DNA of 64,000 nt from Methylotenera sp. Lineage in GTDB: Bacteria; Pseudomonadota; Gammaproteobacteria; Burkholderiales; Methylophilaceae. The stretch is from NCBI RefSeq assembly GCF_029945535.1, contig NZ_JAQSCU010000010.1, forward strand, positions 629,290 to 693,289. The letters are read 5' to 3'. Position 1 is the stretch's first letter. Every line of letters begins with the position of its first letter. Positions 26,886-35,676 of the stretch are shown here, piece by piece. The position numbers were made by a program, and so were the translations under genes. The notes below the pieces were generated by a model. That model had not been told where the DNA came from and did not search any database. It worked only from the letters and a program-made list of their open reading frames with translations.

Positions 26886-27286
26886 TGAAAAAAGATGTTA
26901 TGAAAAATACTGGCAAAAAAAATGGATTCACTTTAATAGAAATACTAGTAGTACTCGCCATTATTGCCACGCTACTTAGCTTAGTCACTCCACGCTATTT
27001 TGATTCTATGAGCCGCTCTAAAGAGAAAATCCTCAAAAATGATTTAATCGTGATGCGAGAAGCGATTGATAAGTTTTACAGCGATAAAAATGCTTATCCT
27101 GACTCGCTAGAAGATCTAGTGCAATACAAGTACTTGCGAGCGATTCCAATCGACCCGATTACCGATAGTGCTGTTACTTGGCTACTCTCGCCGCCGCTAG
27201 ATATTGAAACGAAAGGCACTATTTACGACATTCACAGCGGTTCGCAAGATGTTGCATCTGATGGTAGTAACTATGCTGATTGGTAA
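26885..27286 (+). CDS. Pseudopilin-like protein 2 (GspG-like)
   Basis: A 133-residue product with a short leader and the site NG/FTLIEILVVLAIIATLLSLV. The globular part again has GspG features (AYPDSLEDLV, IPIDP, IYDIHSGS). The start at 26885 overlaps the previous stop; ATG 26900 is an alternative with a shorter leader. Having several GspG-like proteins in one cluster is unusual for a standard system and suggests a specialised pseudopilus. Confidence 0.8.
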   Translation: MKKDVMKNTGKKNGFTLIEILVVLAIIATLLSLVTPRYFDSMSRSKEKILKNDLIVMREAIDKFYSDKNAYPDSLEDLVQYKYLRAIPIDPITDSAVTWLLSPPLDIETKGTIYDIHSGSQDVASDGSNYADW

Positions 27287-27773
27287 ATATCAATCGAGTC
27301 ATTCAAGTAGGTATCAGTCTGGATATTTATTGGTCGGATTGCTTATTCTGATCATGGTCGTAGGCTATGCTTTAGCCGCAGCTGGCGCAAAATTTAGCGA
27401 AGCTAGAAAGCGTGAACGAGAACAAGAGTTACTTAAAGTTGGAGACACTATCCGCAAAGCGATTGGCAACTATTACAATCAAACCCCGGGTGTAGTAAAA
27501 CAATATCCGCCCAATTTGGAGGCTTTACTAAAAGATGTGCGATTTCCTCAAACGAAACGTTATTTACGTAAACTTTATTCAGACCCCGTTACTCAAAGGG
27601 AAGGATGGGGCATTCTTGAAGCACCTAGCGGCGGCGTAATGGGCGTTTATAGCTTGTCCGCTGCAAAACCCTACAAAACTAAGAACTTTAGATTGATGTA
27701 CCGCCATTTTGAAAATAAAAAATACTATGGAGAATGGTATTTTGCTTATGTTCCTTTATCTATCTCAAAATAA
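27273..27773 (+). CDS. Minor pseudopilin-like protein lacking Glu5
   Basis: A 166-residue product whose start ATG 27273 overlaps the end of the previous gene. The N-terminus reads QSG/YLLVGLLILIMVVGYALAAAGAKFSEARKRERE. It has a plausible Gly for prepilin peptidase and a hydrophobic helix, but Gly rather than Glu at mature position 5. Loss of Glu5 is the hallmark of the tip pseudopilin GspK, although this protein is shorter than GspK. The C-terminal part (YPPNLEALLKD, YSDPVTQREGWGI, GVYSLS) is shared with the two preceding pseudopilins. It is the last gene of the cluster; no clear terminator follows. Confidence 0.7.
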   Translation: MLIGKYQSSHSSRYQSGYLLVGLLILIMVVGYALAAAGAKFSEARKREREQELLKVGDTIRKAIGNYYNQTPGVVKQYPPNLEALLKDVRFPQTKRYLRKLYSDPVTQREGWGILEAPSGGVMGVYSLSAAKPYKTKNFRLMYRHFENKKYYGEWYFAYVPLSISK

Positions 27774-28034
27774 ACTGAAGTTGGGCAAGAATCACCCCCA
27801 CACTTTGAAGTGTCATATATAGGCAATTTCATTGCCATCAACGGATCTCGAGTTTTAAGTTAGAGTTTAATTTCTAAATCCCCGTGTGCCATCCTAATGT
27901 AGTAAATGCCGTGACGGCTTTCCCATAGATGGCTTGCTTGATTCATAGTACAATGGGTCACATGTTTGTGTCACCATACGATACTAGCAAGAGATTTTTA
28001 TAACATATTGAAGTGTAAAGATTTTTTCTGAAAT
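27774..28034. other. Non-coding gap after the secretion cluster
   Basis: About 260 bp without a gene. Small palindromes occur (ACACTT/AAGTGT at 27799-27812 and GGCAA/TTGCC at 27824-27838). None has a T-run that would make it a convincing terminator. The gap separates the + strand secretion cluster from the - strand tRNA. Confidence 0.4.
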
Positions 28035-28119
28035 TGGTGCCCAAAAGAGGACTCGAACCTCCACACCCGAAGGCACATGGACCTGAACCATGCGCGTCTA
28101 CCAATTCCGCCATTTGGGC
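28035..28119 (-). tRNA. tRNA-Leu (anticodon CAG)
   Basis: On the - strand the acceptor arm GCCCAAA pairs with TTTGGGC, followed by A and an encoded CCA. The anticodon arm is CATGG-TTCAGGT-CCATG with anticodon CAG. A long variable arm (GTGCCTTCGGGTGT) marks it as class II, and GGTTCGAGTCC is the T arm. It reads CUG codons. The total is 85 bases including CCA. Confidence 0.95.
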
Positions 28120-28179
28120 AACTATATGGTTTAGCCATTACACCGCTAAGATTCAGGCTTAGGCTAATAGTTGCGGTGA

Positions 28180-28207
28180 ATTTTATATTAAAGGTAAGCT
28201 TTGTCAA
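28180..28207 (-). promoter_or_regulatory. Promoter of tRNA-Leu, overlapping the rnr start
   Basis: On the - strand TTGACA (28207-28202) and TAAAAT (28185-28180) are separated by 16 bp and lie about 60 bp upstream of the tRNA. The -35 box coincides with the start-codon region of divergent rnr. Confidence 0.5.
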
Positions 28208-30687
28208 TGACAAAAAATAGTAACAAAAACAAAACTAATAGAAGTTCTGATCCGCACGCAGAGCGTGAAGCGGGTCGATACGACACACCATTGCCGAGTC
28301 GTGAGCTTATTCTCACTACGATGAGCGATCAAGGCATTCCACTCAGTGTGGAACAGCTCTATCTATTGTTAGATATTAGTGAAGATGAGCGAATCATTTT
28401 TAATAAGCGCTTGAACGCAATGGAGCGTGAAGGTCAGATTATTAAAAACAGAAAAGGCGCATTATGTATCGCCGACAAGCTGGATTTGATTGCAGGCGTG
28501 ATTCAAGGTCACCCTGATGGTTTCGGCTTTTTAATTCCTGATGACAAAACAAAAGTAAGTGGCGAAGATATATTCTTAAGCCCTAAAGAAATGTCGCAAG
28601 TAATGCACGGCGACCGCGCTATGGTGCGCATGAGTGGCTTAGATAGAAAAGGTAGACCTGAAGGTAAGATTGTTGAAGTACTTGAACGCCGTACGCAAAA
28701 GCTTGTTGGACGTGTAATGCAGACTAGCGGCGTGACAATCGTTGCAGCTGAAGATAAACGCATCAACTTGGATATTTTGATTCCGTATCACTTGGATATG
28801 GGCGCTAAAGCTGGGCAAGTTGTGATGGTTGAATTAACTGGACAGCCGTCTTCCTTAGCGCAGCCTATGGGTAAAGTGGTTGAAATCTTAGGTAATTATG
28901 CTGATAGCGGCATGGAAATTGAGATTGCATTACGTAAGCACAATTTACCGCATGAATTTAGTCGTGAAGCGACTAATCAGGCCGAAGCTTATCCGCGCTT
29001 AGTTCAACCTGAAGATTATAAAGGCCGTATCGATTGCCGTGAAATGCCGTTGATTACTATTGATGGTGAAACGGCGCGTGACTTTGATGATGCGGTTTAT
29101 GCCGAGCCGCAAGGCAAGGGCTGGCGTTTGGTAGTGGCGATTGCCGATGTGAGTTTTTACGTTAAGCCGAACGACGCTTTGGATAAAGGCGCTTATGACC
29201 GCGGAAACTCTGTGTATTTTCCGCGACGCGTGATTCCTATGTTGCCAGAAGCGCTTTCCAACGGCCTATGCTCGCTTAATCCTGATGTTGAACGTCTCTG
29301 TATGATCTGTGACATGCAAGTTGATGGCGCGGGCATTGTGAAGCAATATAAGTTTTATCCTTCTGTGATGCGTTCACAAGCACGTATGACTTACACCAAG
29401 GTGCATGAAATATTGCAAAACCCTGAAGGCGAGCTTGCGCAAGAATACGCATGGTTGATGCCACATTTGCAGCATCTCAATAGTGTCTACAAATTGATGT
29501 TGGTGCAGCGTCAAAAACGCGGCGCAATAGAATTTGAGACATCAGAAACCATTATGGAGTTTAATGAGCAAGGCAAAATCGAGCGTATTGTGCCGAGCAC
29601 ACGTAATGAGGCGCATAAGCTAATTGAAGAATGCATGTTGGCTGCCAATGTATGTGCGGCGGACTTCTTGAAGTCGCATGAGCATCCTGCGTTGTACCGC
29701 ATCCATGAAGGGCCAACTCCTGAAAAACTAGAGTTATTACGTGCATTTATGGCTGAGTTTGGCTTTGGAGTAGGTGGTGGTGACACACCGCATGCGAAAG
29801 ACTACGGCAAGCTCTTGGAGCGAATTAGAGAGCGCCCTGACGCACAGTTATTGCAAACGGTGTTGCTGCGTTCTATGCAGCAGGCTGTTTATAGCCCGGA
29901 TAATCTGGGACATTTCGGTTTAGCTTATGAGGCTTATGCCCATTTCACATCTCCGATACGTCGTTATCCTGACTTGCTGATTCATAGAGCAATTAAAGCT
30001 GTTTTAAATGGCGATAAATACAAAGCTGGTAGTTGGGCAGATTTAGGCGTGCATTGCTCTATGACGGAGCGTCGTGCTGATGATGCTACACGTGATGTGA
30101 CTAATTGGCTTAAATGCTTCTACATGCAAGATAAGATTGGGGAAGTGTTTGAAGGTACCGTGGCTGGTGTGACCAGCTTTGGCCTATTTGTTGCGTTGGA
30201 TGGCGTGTATGTAGAAGGTTTATTGCACGTGACTGAACTCGGCAATGATTACTTCCATTACGACAAAGCTCGACATGAGATGGCGGGCGAGCGGACAGGT
30301 GTACGGTATCGTTTAGGCGATAGACTGACCATTAAAGTAGCGCGCGTAGATTTAGAAACAACTAAAATAGATTTTGTTTTAGTGAATAAAAACAATGTAT
30401 TGGATGATGGTATTGAAGTTGAATCTGCAAAAGAGGGCGTGACTAATAAATTGCGCGGTGGCGATAGAAAACCTGTAAAATCCAGCACGCAATTTGGTGA
30501 CAAGTTTGGCGATAAGCCGGCTGTTAAAAACACGTCCAGAACTGCATCAAAAACAGGTGGAAAATTAACTTTGGGCGTTAAGCCTAAGTCAAAATCCAGT
30601 TCAAAAGTGGTGAGTAAAACGGCTGGAAAGAATCCACCTAAGCCGACTAAATCAAAAAAAGCCAGTAAAAAGACAAGTAAGCGTTAA
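28201..30687 (+). CDS. rnr: Ribonuclease R
   Basis: An 828-residue 3'-5' exoribonuclease that degrades structured RNA and takes part in rRNA and tmRNA-linked quality control. Domains: N-terminal helix-turn-helix (about 20-85), cold-shock domains (about 95-240), RNB catalytic domain (about 265-600) with the Asp cluster ARDFDDAV, then S1 (about 645-730, GEVFEGTVAGVTSFGLFV). A Lys/Ser/Thr-rich basic tail of about 90 residues follows, typical of RNase R rather than RNase II. The start is either TTG 28201 (better spaced from AAAGG) or ATG 28207. rlmB follows 64 bp later, an order shared with many proteobacteria. Confidence 0.95.
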   Translation: MSMTKNSNKNKTNRSSDPHAEREAGRYDTPLPSRELILTTMSDQGIPLSVEQLYLLLDISEDERIIFNKRLNAMEREGQIIKNRKGALCIADKLDLIAGVIQGHPDGFGFLIPDDKTKVSGEDIFLSPKEMSQVMHGDRAMVRMSGLDRKGRPEGKIVEVLERRTQKLVGRVMQTSGVTIVAAEDKRINLDILIPYHLDMGAKAGQVVMVELTGQPSSLAQPMGKVVEILGNYADSGMEIEIALRKHNLPHEFSREATNQAEAYPRLVQPEDYKGRIDCREMPLITIDGETARDFDDAVYAEPQGKGWRLVVAIADVSFYVKPNDALDKGAYDRGNSVYFPRRVIPMLPEALSNGLCSLNPDVERLCMICDMQVDGAGIVKQYKFYPSVMRSQARMTYTKVHEILQNPEGELAQEYAWLMPHLQHLNSVYKLMLVQRQKRGAIEFETSETIMEFNEQGKIERIVPSTRNEAHKLIEECMLAANVCAADFLKSHEHPALYRIHEGPTPEKLELLRAFMAEFGFGVGGGDTPHAKDYGKLLERIRERPDAQLLQTVLLRSMQQAVYSPDNLGHFGLAYEAYAHFTSPIRRYPDLLIHRAIKAVLNGDKYKAGSWADLGVHCSMTERRADDATRDVTNWLKCFYMQDKIGEVFEGTVAGVTSFGLFVALDGVYVEGLLHVTELGNDYFHYDKARHEMAGERTGVRYRLGDRLTIKVARVDLETTKIDFVLVNKNNVLDDGIEVESAKEGVTNKLRGGDRKPVKSSTQFGDKFGDKPAVKNTSRTASKTGGKLTLGVKPKSKSSSKVVSKTAGKNPPKPTKSKKASKKTSKR

Positions 30688-30751
30688 TTAGTTAACGTTA
30701 ATAATCATATAGTAAGAATCAACTGTTAAGAATTAACCATAAGGTAAAGAA

Positions 30752-31501
30752 ATGAGCGATGCCCGTATTTTATTTGGCTTTCATGCCGTATTAAGCCGTT
30801 TGCGCCAACACGGTGCTAGTGTGCAAGAGATTTTGATTGATCGCGACCGTATGGACGCACGTATGAAAGACTTGCTGAAGATGGCAGAGGCAGCAGGCGT
30901 ACGTACGATGGAAGTCGAACGTAGCCGCTTAGATGGCATGGCAGGTATGAACGGTCGTCACCAAGGCGTGATTGCACGTGTGGTTGATACGCCTATTCCA
31001 TATAAAGATATACACGATATTTTAGAGTCTGACCTGACAGAACCACCGTTCTTCCTGATTTTGGATGGTGTAGAAGACCCGCATAATCTGGGTGCTTGCT
31101 TGCGTGTGGCTGATGCGATGGGCGTGCATGCCGTCATTGCCCCTAAAGATCGTGCAGTTGGCCTAAACGCGACTGTGCGTAAGGTTGCCTGTGGTGCAGC
31201 AGAAACCGTACCCTTTATTGCAGTGACTAACTTGGCAAGAACGATACGTGAGCTGAAAGAGGCTGGCGTATTCGTGATTGGTACTACAATGGACGCACCA
31301 AGTACGCTGCTAAATACTAAGCTGGATGGCCCAATTGCGATTGTGTTAGGTGCGGAAGGTGACGGAATTAGACGTTTAACCGCAGAAACCTGTGACGCAC
31401 TAATGACAATTCCAATGTATGGCTCGGTTGAAAGTTTAAACGTGAGCGTTGCGAGCGGAATCTGTTTGTATGAAGCTAGGCGTCAGCGTAGCTTAAAGTA
31501 G
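30752..31501 (+). CDS. rlmB: 23S rRNA (guanosine-2251-2'-O)-methyltransferase RlmB
   Basis: A 249-residue SPOUT-class methyltransferase that modifies G2251 in the ribosomal P-site loop. The N-terminal substrate-binding domain (residues 1-75) starts [13 protein letters not shown]. The catalytic domain carries motif 1 ([21 protein letters not shown]), motif 2 ([13 protein letters not shown]) and motif 3 ([21 protein letters not shown]), which together form the knotted SAM site. It follows rnr and probably shares its transcript. Confidence 0.95.
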   Translation: MSDARILFGFHAVLSRLRQHGASVQEILIDRDRMDARMKDLLKMAEAAGVRTMEVERSRLDGMAGMNGRHQGVIARVVDTPIPYKDIHDILESDLTEPPFFLILDGVEDPHNLGACLRVADAMGVHAVIAPKDRAVGLNATVRKVACGAAETVPFIAVTNLARTIRELKEAGVFVIGTTMDAPSTLLNTKLDGPIAIVLGAEGDGIRRLTAETCDALMTIPMYGSVESLNVSVASGICLYEARRQRSLK

Positions 31502-31507
31502 TACTTA

Positions 31508-31562
31508 GTAGGAGTGGTTTGTAGCCGCGAACCGTTTTTTAGCGGCTACAAAACCCTCCTAC
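31508..31562. repeat. REP-like long hairpin between rlmB and mqo
   Basis: Arms of about 21 bp surround a 13-base loop. The inner arms TTTGTAGCCGC and GCGGCTACAAA are perfect; the outer arms GTAGGAG and CTCCTAC are also perfect, with a small mismatch between them. The GTAGGAG...GCCGCGA design recalls the REP sequences of Pseudomonas and relatives. It lies between convergent genes and could end transcription from both sides. Confidence 0.65.
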
Positions 31563-31589
31563 AATATTCCTATGCCTGCCAACATGGTA

Positions 31590-33146
31590 TTAATTAATAC
31601 TCGTTTTAGCTTCTGAAAAAACCTCTGCACTTACTAAGTTTGAGAAGTCACTATTAAGTTTGAGTGTTGTAAGAGTACGTTTCCTTACTTGTTTCAATAA
31701 ACTTGCATCATCAATCAGCGATTCACCGTAACTTGGCACTAAAGTTTTCATTTTTTGTTGCCAAGCGACACTCTTCATTTGCTGACTAAAGCAGCGTTCA
31801 AGCACGTCTATCATGGCTTTAACGCTGACCGATGCCCCCGGTGATGCGCCTAGTAAAGCCGCTAAAGTACCATCTTTGGCGGCTACTATTTCAGTGCCAA
31901 ATTCTAATTTCCCCCATTTTTCGTTGCATTGTTTAATAATTTGTACACGTTGACCTGCGTTTTCAAGCGTCCAATCACTATTTACCGCATTGGGCAAAAA
32001 GCCGCGTAGCGCATTCATCCGTTGCTCATGCGTTTGGGTAGCTTCTTTCAAGAGATATTTAGTCAGTGCTAAATTGTGTCTACCTACGCCTAGCATGGCT
32101 TTAAGATTATTGGCTTTGACAGATTTTGCTAAATCAAACTTAGAGCCTGCTTTTAGAAATTTAGTGGTAAAGCCAGCAAATGGCCCAAACAATAAAGCGC
32201 GCTTGCCGTTAATCACGCGTGTATCTAAGTGCGGTACAGACATTGGTGGTGCGCCAAGCGCAGCTTTGCCATACACTTTGGCATAATGCTGCTTGATTAC
32301 TTCAGGGTTGTTGCAAATAAGCCATTGGCCACTCACAGGAAAGCCGCCATAGCCTTTGCTTTCATCAATATTGGCCTTTTGTAGCAATGGCAGTGCGCCA
32401 CCACCAGCACCTAAAAACACAAACTTAGCGCTAACGGTTTGTGTATGCTTGGTGGTGAAATCATGCAGTTTGACATGCCACGTGTCATCTTTGGCACGGT
32501 CTTTTATTTTGCTAAGATTTTTAACTTGCGTATTGGTCTGCAAACTAAAATTTGGTTGTTTTTTTAAGTAGTCAACTAAATGGCGTGTGAGTGAGCCGAA
32601 ATCTACATCTGAGCCATTTTCAACATAGGTCGCAGCTAATTTTTCGTCTGCATTTCTGCCTGTCATGATAAGCGGCATCCATTGTTGCAATTGAGCAAAG
32701 TCATCACTAAATTGAATGTGCTCAAATAAATGATGCTGCTTAAGTAGGGCGTAGCGCTGTTTTAAAAACGCACTGTTTTTTACACCCCAAACAAGGCTTA
32801 AATGCGGAATTTTGCTAATAAATTGACTCGGATCGGGTAGGGCTGAGGTTTCAACCAAATGCGACCAAAACTGTAGAGAAGCTTCGAATGCTGCATTGAT
32901 TTCTAAAGCACGCCCAATGGCAATGCTACCGTCAACACCTTGTGGCGTGTAATTAAGCTCGCAATAACCCGCATGCCCCGTACCAGCATTATTCAGCGCA
33001 TCTGAGCTTTCTAACGCCACCTCTGCTAGTTGCTCCACCATCCTGATTTTAAGCGTAGGATCAAACTGAGTAAGCAAAACGCCTAGCGTTGCGCTCATCA
33101 CGCCGCCACCTACTAATAGCACATCAATTTTATTTGCTGTTGTCAT
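31590..33146 (-). CDS. mqo: Malate:quinone oxidoreductase
   Basis: A 518-residue FAD-dependent, membrane-associated enzyme that oxidises malate to oxaloacetate and reduces quinone. The dinucleotide-binding motif is at the N-terminus (VLLVGGGVMSATLGVLL). Family segments SDALNNAGTGHAGYCELNYTP, YGGFPVSGQWLICNNP, LFGPFAGFTTKFLK and LLGASPGASVSVKAMIDVLE are present. The length is normal. It is transcribed towards rlmB, with the REP-like hairpin between the stops. Confidence 0.95.
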   Translation of the reverse strand: MTTANKIDVLLVGGGVMSATLGVLLTQFDPTLKIRMVEQLAEVALESSDALNNAGTGHAGYCELNYTPQGVDGSIAIGRALEINAAFEASLQFWSHLVETSALPDPSQFISKIPHLSLVWGVKNSAFLKQRYALLKQHHLFEHIQFSDDFAQLQQWMPLIMTGRNADEKLAATYVENGSDVDFGSLTRHLVDYLKKQPNFSLQTNTQVKNLSKIKDRAKDDTWHVKLHDFTTKHTQTVSAKFVFLGAGGGALPLLQKANIDESKGYGGFPVSGQWLICNNPEVIKQHYAKVYGKAALGAPPMSVPHLDTRVINGKRALLFGPFAGFTTKFLKAGSKFDLAKSVKANNLKAMLGVGRHNLALTKYLLKEATQTHEQRMNALRGFLPNAVNSDWTLENAGQRVQIIKQCNEKWGKLEFGTEIVAAKDGTLAALLGASPGASVSVKAMIDVLERCFSQQMKSVAWQQKMKTLVPSYGESLIDDASLLKQVRKRTLTTLKLNSDFSNLVSAEVFSEAKTSIN

Positions 33147-33468
33147 TCAGTCGTTATCAATTTTCTTCAAGATTTGGTCAACAAAAAAGCCTGTAGTCGA
33201 CAGGCTTTAGCATTTTGAATGTAGGTTTTAATCAATTGTGCACCAGCACAACTTAATTACTATGGTATGAATTTTACAGTAAAAAATTTGATTTTTGTGG
33301 AATATTAATGAGCTGGCAAGTGGCTAGAATAAAGGAAAGTCAATCAAATCTTGATTGATAGCTTTATAAGCTAATATTGAGCGTTTCAGGGTTGAATCGT
33401 AATGAAACAGCACTGTCTTGTATAAGACTATGCTGTTGTAGACTTTAGGTAATTCTTAATAATAAGTT
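33147..33468. other. Non-coding gap between mshN and mqo
   Basis: About 320 bp. It holds the msh terminator near its mqo end and a small hairpin (TTGTGC/GCACAA at 33236-33251). The rest is AT-rich with no credible gene; the mqo promoter should lie here but I could not fix it. Confidence 0.5.
33186..33208 (-). terminator. Terminator of the msh operon
   Basis: AAAGCCTGT (33186-33194), 5-base loop, ACAGGCTTT (33200-33208), followed on the - strand by a T-run. It lies about 260 bp beyond the mshN stop and upstream of mqo on the same strand. Confidence 0.75.
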
Positions 33469-34740
33469 TTACTTGCTTGCTGAGTTTTGCAAGCGTTGGT
33501 TAATTTGCTTCAGTTGTTGATCTATAAATTGCGCAAGTTCTGGGCTAAGTGTTGCAACGGATTGCGCCCGCGTAAAAGCTTCTTGTGCGTTTTCTAGCTT
33601 ACCTGTCGCCTGTAGTGAAATACCAAGACCCACTAGTGAGTTTGCGGAACTGGAATTATTAGATGCTGTATTCAGCGCCGTTTTGTAATGACTGATAGCT
33701 TCATCATGACGGTTAGCGCGTTGAAGTAAGGTCGCTAAAAAGCTTTGGTAGTCAGCATTGTTGTTTGCATAGGCCTGGCCTTGTTCCATAGTAGTCAGCG
33801 CAGCAGATTTGTCACCCAACTCTATCTGTAATCTAGCTAGCGCCATACGAAAATTCGTTTGCTCGGGCGCAATTGCAAGGCCTGCGGCAAGTGTAGCTCT
33901 GGCTTCATCATTGCGATTATTGTCTAGCAATAAGCCTGCAAGCGTTTGTCTAGCTTCTTGATTCGCTGGATTAGCTTCGAGGGCTTGAGCTAAATTACTT
34001 TGGGCTTCGGCTACGCGGCCCTGTTGCAAGTTAGCCAAGGCTTGGCGATATGAATTGCCTGATTTTTGTTCAGGGCTGATTTGTTTGACTATGCTGCTAT
34101 TGCTTGAGTGTGCGGGTGATTTTGCTGCAACAACAAGCTTTGAAGTTACAGCTGAATTACTAGTACCCACTACATTATTTGCAGGTTCTATCGGTTGAAC
34201 TGAACTTACTGGTTCAACTGGCTTAGTTGCTTGATTGGTATTATTTAGATTGTTAGTTAACTGCTCAGCAGGCATTACATTTGCGATAACTTTATCTTTT
34301 TGAGGATACTTTTCAAGCTTGTTGGTTTGTGCGGCTATCGGTGTGTATTTAAGTGTGCTTTCAAATAGTGGAGGCGACGCTGGATCTGGCGCTTGAACAG
34401 CAGCAATAGCTTCAATCTCTTCTAGGTGTTTTGCCGTTGCTTTAGGGTCAGCATTCATCACAACTTGTGGTGGTGTTTGTACTTTTAACTGATCAATACT
34501 GTGAGATAGTGCAGGTGCGCTTTGTACCCACAAATAAGCGCCACCAGCTAATAATACCATTAGCCCACTAATCTTGAGAAACGGCACGCCATGCTTAGCT
34601 TGATAGTGCTGGCTCGTATAAGGTGTGATTACAGCTGGCTGTAGAGCCTCGCTGGGACTGGATATAATCATTTCTTTCGCGTCATTAGACCCAGCGCCGC
34701 GCTGTTCCAGGTCTTTTAGCATTTGATTAATTAAGCTCAT
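33469..34740 (-). CDS. mshN: MSHA biogenesis TPR protein MshN
   Basis: A 423-residue protein beginning MSLINQMLKDLEQR, the characteristic MshN start. A membrane helix at about residues 53-70 is followed by a long Pro/Ala/Asn linker and a C-terminal block of TPR repeats (about 230-415, e.g. NSYRQALANLQQGRVAEAQSNLAQALEANP). The TPR domain should lie in the periplasm, and in MSHA systems MshN is thought to support the secretin or pilus assembly. It is the last gene of the operon. Confidence 0.85.
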   Translation of the reverse strand: MSLINQMLKDLEQRGAGSNDAKEMIISSPSEALQPAVITPYTSQHYQAKHGVPFLKISGLMVLLAGGAYLWVQSAPALSHSIDQLKVQTPPQVVMNADPKATAKHLEEIEAIAAVQAPDPASPPLFESTLKYTPIAAQTNKLEKYPQKDKVIANVMPAEQLTNNLNNTNQATKPVEPVSSVQPIEPANNVVGTSNSAVTSKLVVAAKSPAHSSNSSIVKQISPEQKSGNSYRQALANLQQGRVAEAQSNLAQALEANPANQEARQTLAGLLLDNNRNDEARATLAAGLAIAPEQTNFRMALARLQIELGDKSAALTTMEQGQAYANNNADYQSFLATLLQRANRHDEAISHYKTALNTASNNSSSANSLVGLGISLQATGKLENAQEAFTRAQSVATLSPELAQFIDQQLKQINQRLQNSASK

Positions 34741-34767
34741 GTTCAGTCTTCAATAGTAATAGATTTG

Positions 34768-35676
34768 TTAACTAAATTTCGGTAAAACCAAAAACGCACT
34801 GCCGCAAATACATAAAAATAGAGATAGGCTAAAGCCATGTAAGCGTAACTTTCTCCATGTTGACTCTATCGATTTGGTATCTGAAATTGCTGCAAACGCC
34901 TCGACTAAGCCTACTTGTTGTTTACCTTTGCCATAAGCGGCTAATAGCGCTTTGTGCGCCAATATATTCACTAATCTAGGCACACCGTTAGACTTTAAAT
35001 ATAAGAGTGTTAGAGCGGCGCCACTAAACATGCGGCTACCTTGATAACCTGCAATGATTAACCGGTGATTTAGGTAATAGTGCATCTCATCGCGACTTAA
35101 CCTATCCAACTGATATTCAAAAGTAATGCGTTGTTTTAACTGTCTGATAGAAGCATGGTTAAGCTTATCTTCAAGTTCTGGCTGACCAAAAATGACCACT
35201 TGTAGTAATTTTCTTTTTTCGGTCTCAAGATTGCTGAGTAAGCGCAAGGCTTCTAGTGTTTCTATGGGCATCGCTTGAACTTCATCAAGGCAAACCACTA
35301 CTTTGATACCATTGCGGGCAAAATCTAGCAAAGCTTGTGTCAATGCGGTCAATACTGCGTGCTGGGTAACTGCACTAGGTAGGTCGATGCCTAACTCTTG
35401 TGCTAACACCATCAATAATGATTGCGGCTCTAAATAAGGGTTTGGTACATAAGCAACTTTAAAGCTGCTATCTAGGCTAGACATCAGTTTGCGACATAGC
35501 AGCGTCTTGCCTGTGCCAACTTCGCCTGTAATCTTGATAAAGCCTTCACCAGAAAGAATGGCAAATAGCAAAGTATTCAAGCCTTCTTGGTAGCTATGCG
35601 ATGCAAAGTAGAAGCTGGTATCAGGTGTAATGCTGAAAGGCGCTTCACTTAAGCCAAAGTGTTTTAAGTACATCAT
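34768..35676 (-). CDS. mshM: MSHA biogenesis AAA ATPase MshM (ExeA-like)
   Basis: A 302-residue AAA+ protein of the ExeA/GspA group. The N-terminus YLKHFGLSEAPFSITPDTSFYFAS is diagnostic. Walker A is GEVGTGKT (about residues 51-58), Walker B VVCLDEVQ, and SNLETEKRKLLQVVIFGQPEL follows. A hydrophobic segment near the C-terminus (about 282-297) probably anchors it in the inner membrane. Its relatives help the secretin cross or insert through the cell wall. It abuts mshL with no gap; the second Met may be the true start. Confidence 0.9.
   Translation of the reverse strand: MMYLKHFGLSEAPFSITPDTSFYFASHSYQEGLNTLLFAILSGEGFIKITGEVGTGKTLLCRKLMSSLDSSFKVAYVPNPYLEPQSLLMVLAQELGIDLPSAVTQHAVLTALTQALLDFARNGIKVVVCLDEVQAMPIETLEALRLLSNLETEKRKLLQVVIFGQPELEDKLNHASIRQLKQRITFEYQLDRLSRDEMHYYLNHRLIIAGYQGSRMFSGAALTLLYLKSNGVPRLVNILAHKALLAAYGKGKQQVGLVEAFAAISDTKSIESTWRKLRLHGFSLSLFLCICGSAFLVLPKFS

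Noticed and set aside
27998-28213. Short - strand open frame of about 71 codons over the tRNA
   Set aside because: It covers the whole tRNA-Leu gene, has no family features, and is explained by the tRNA and its promoter.
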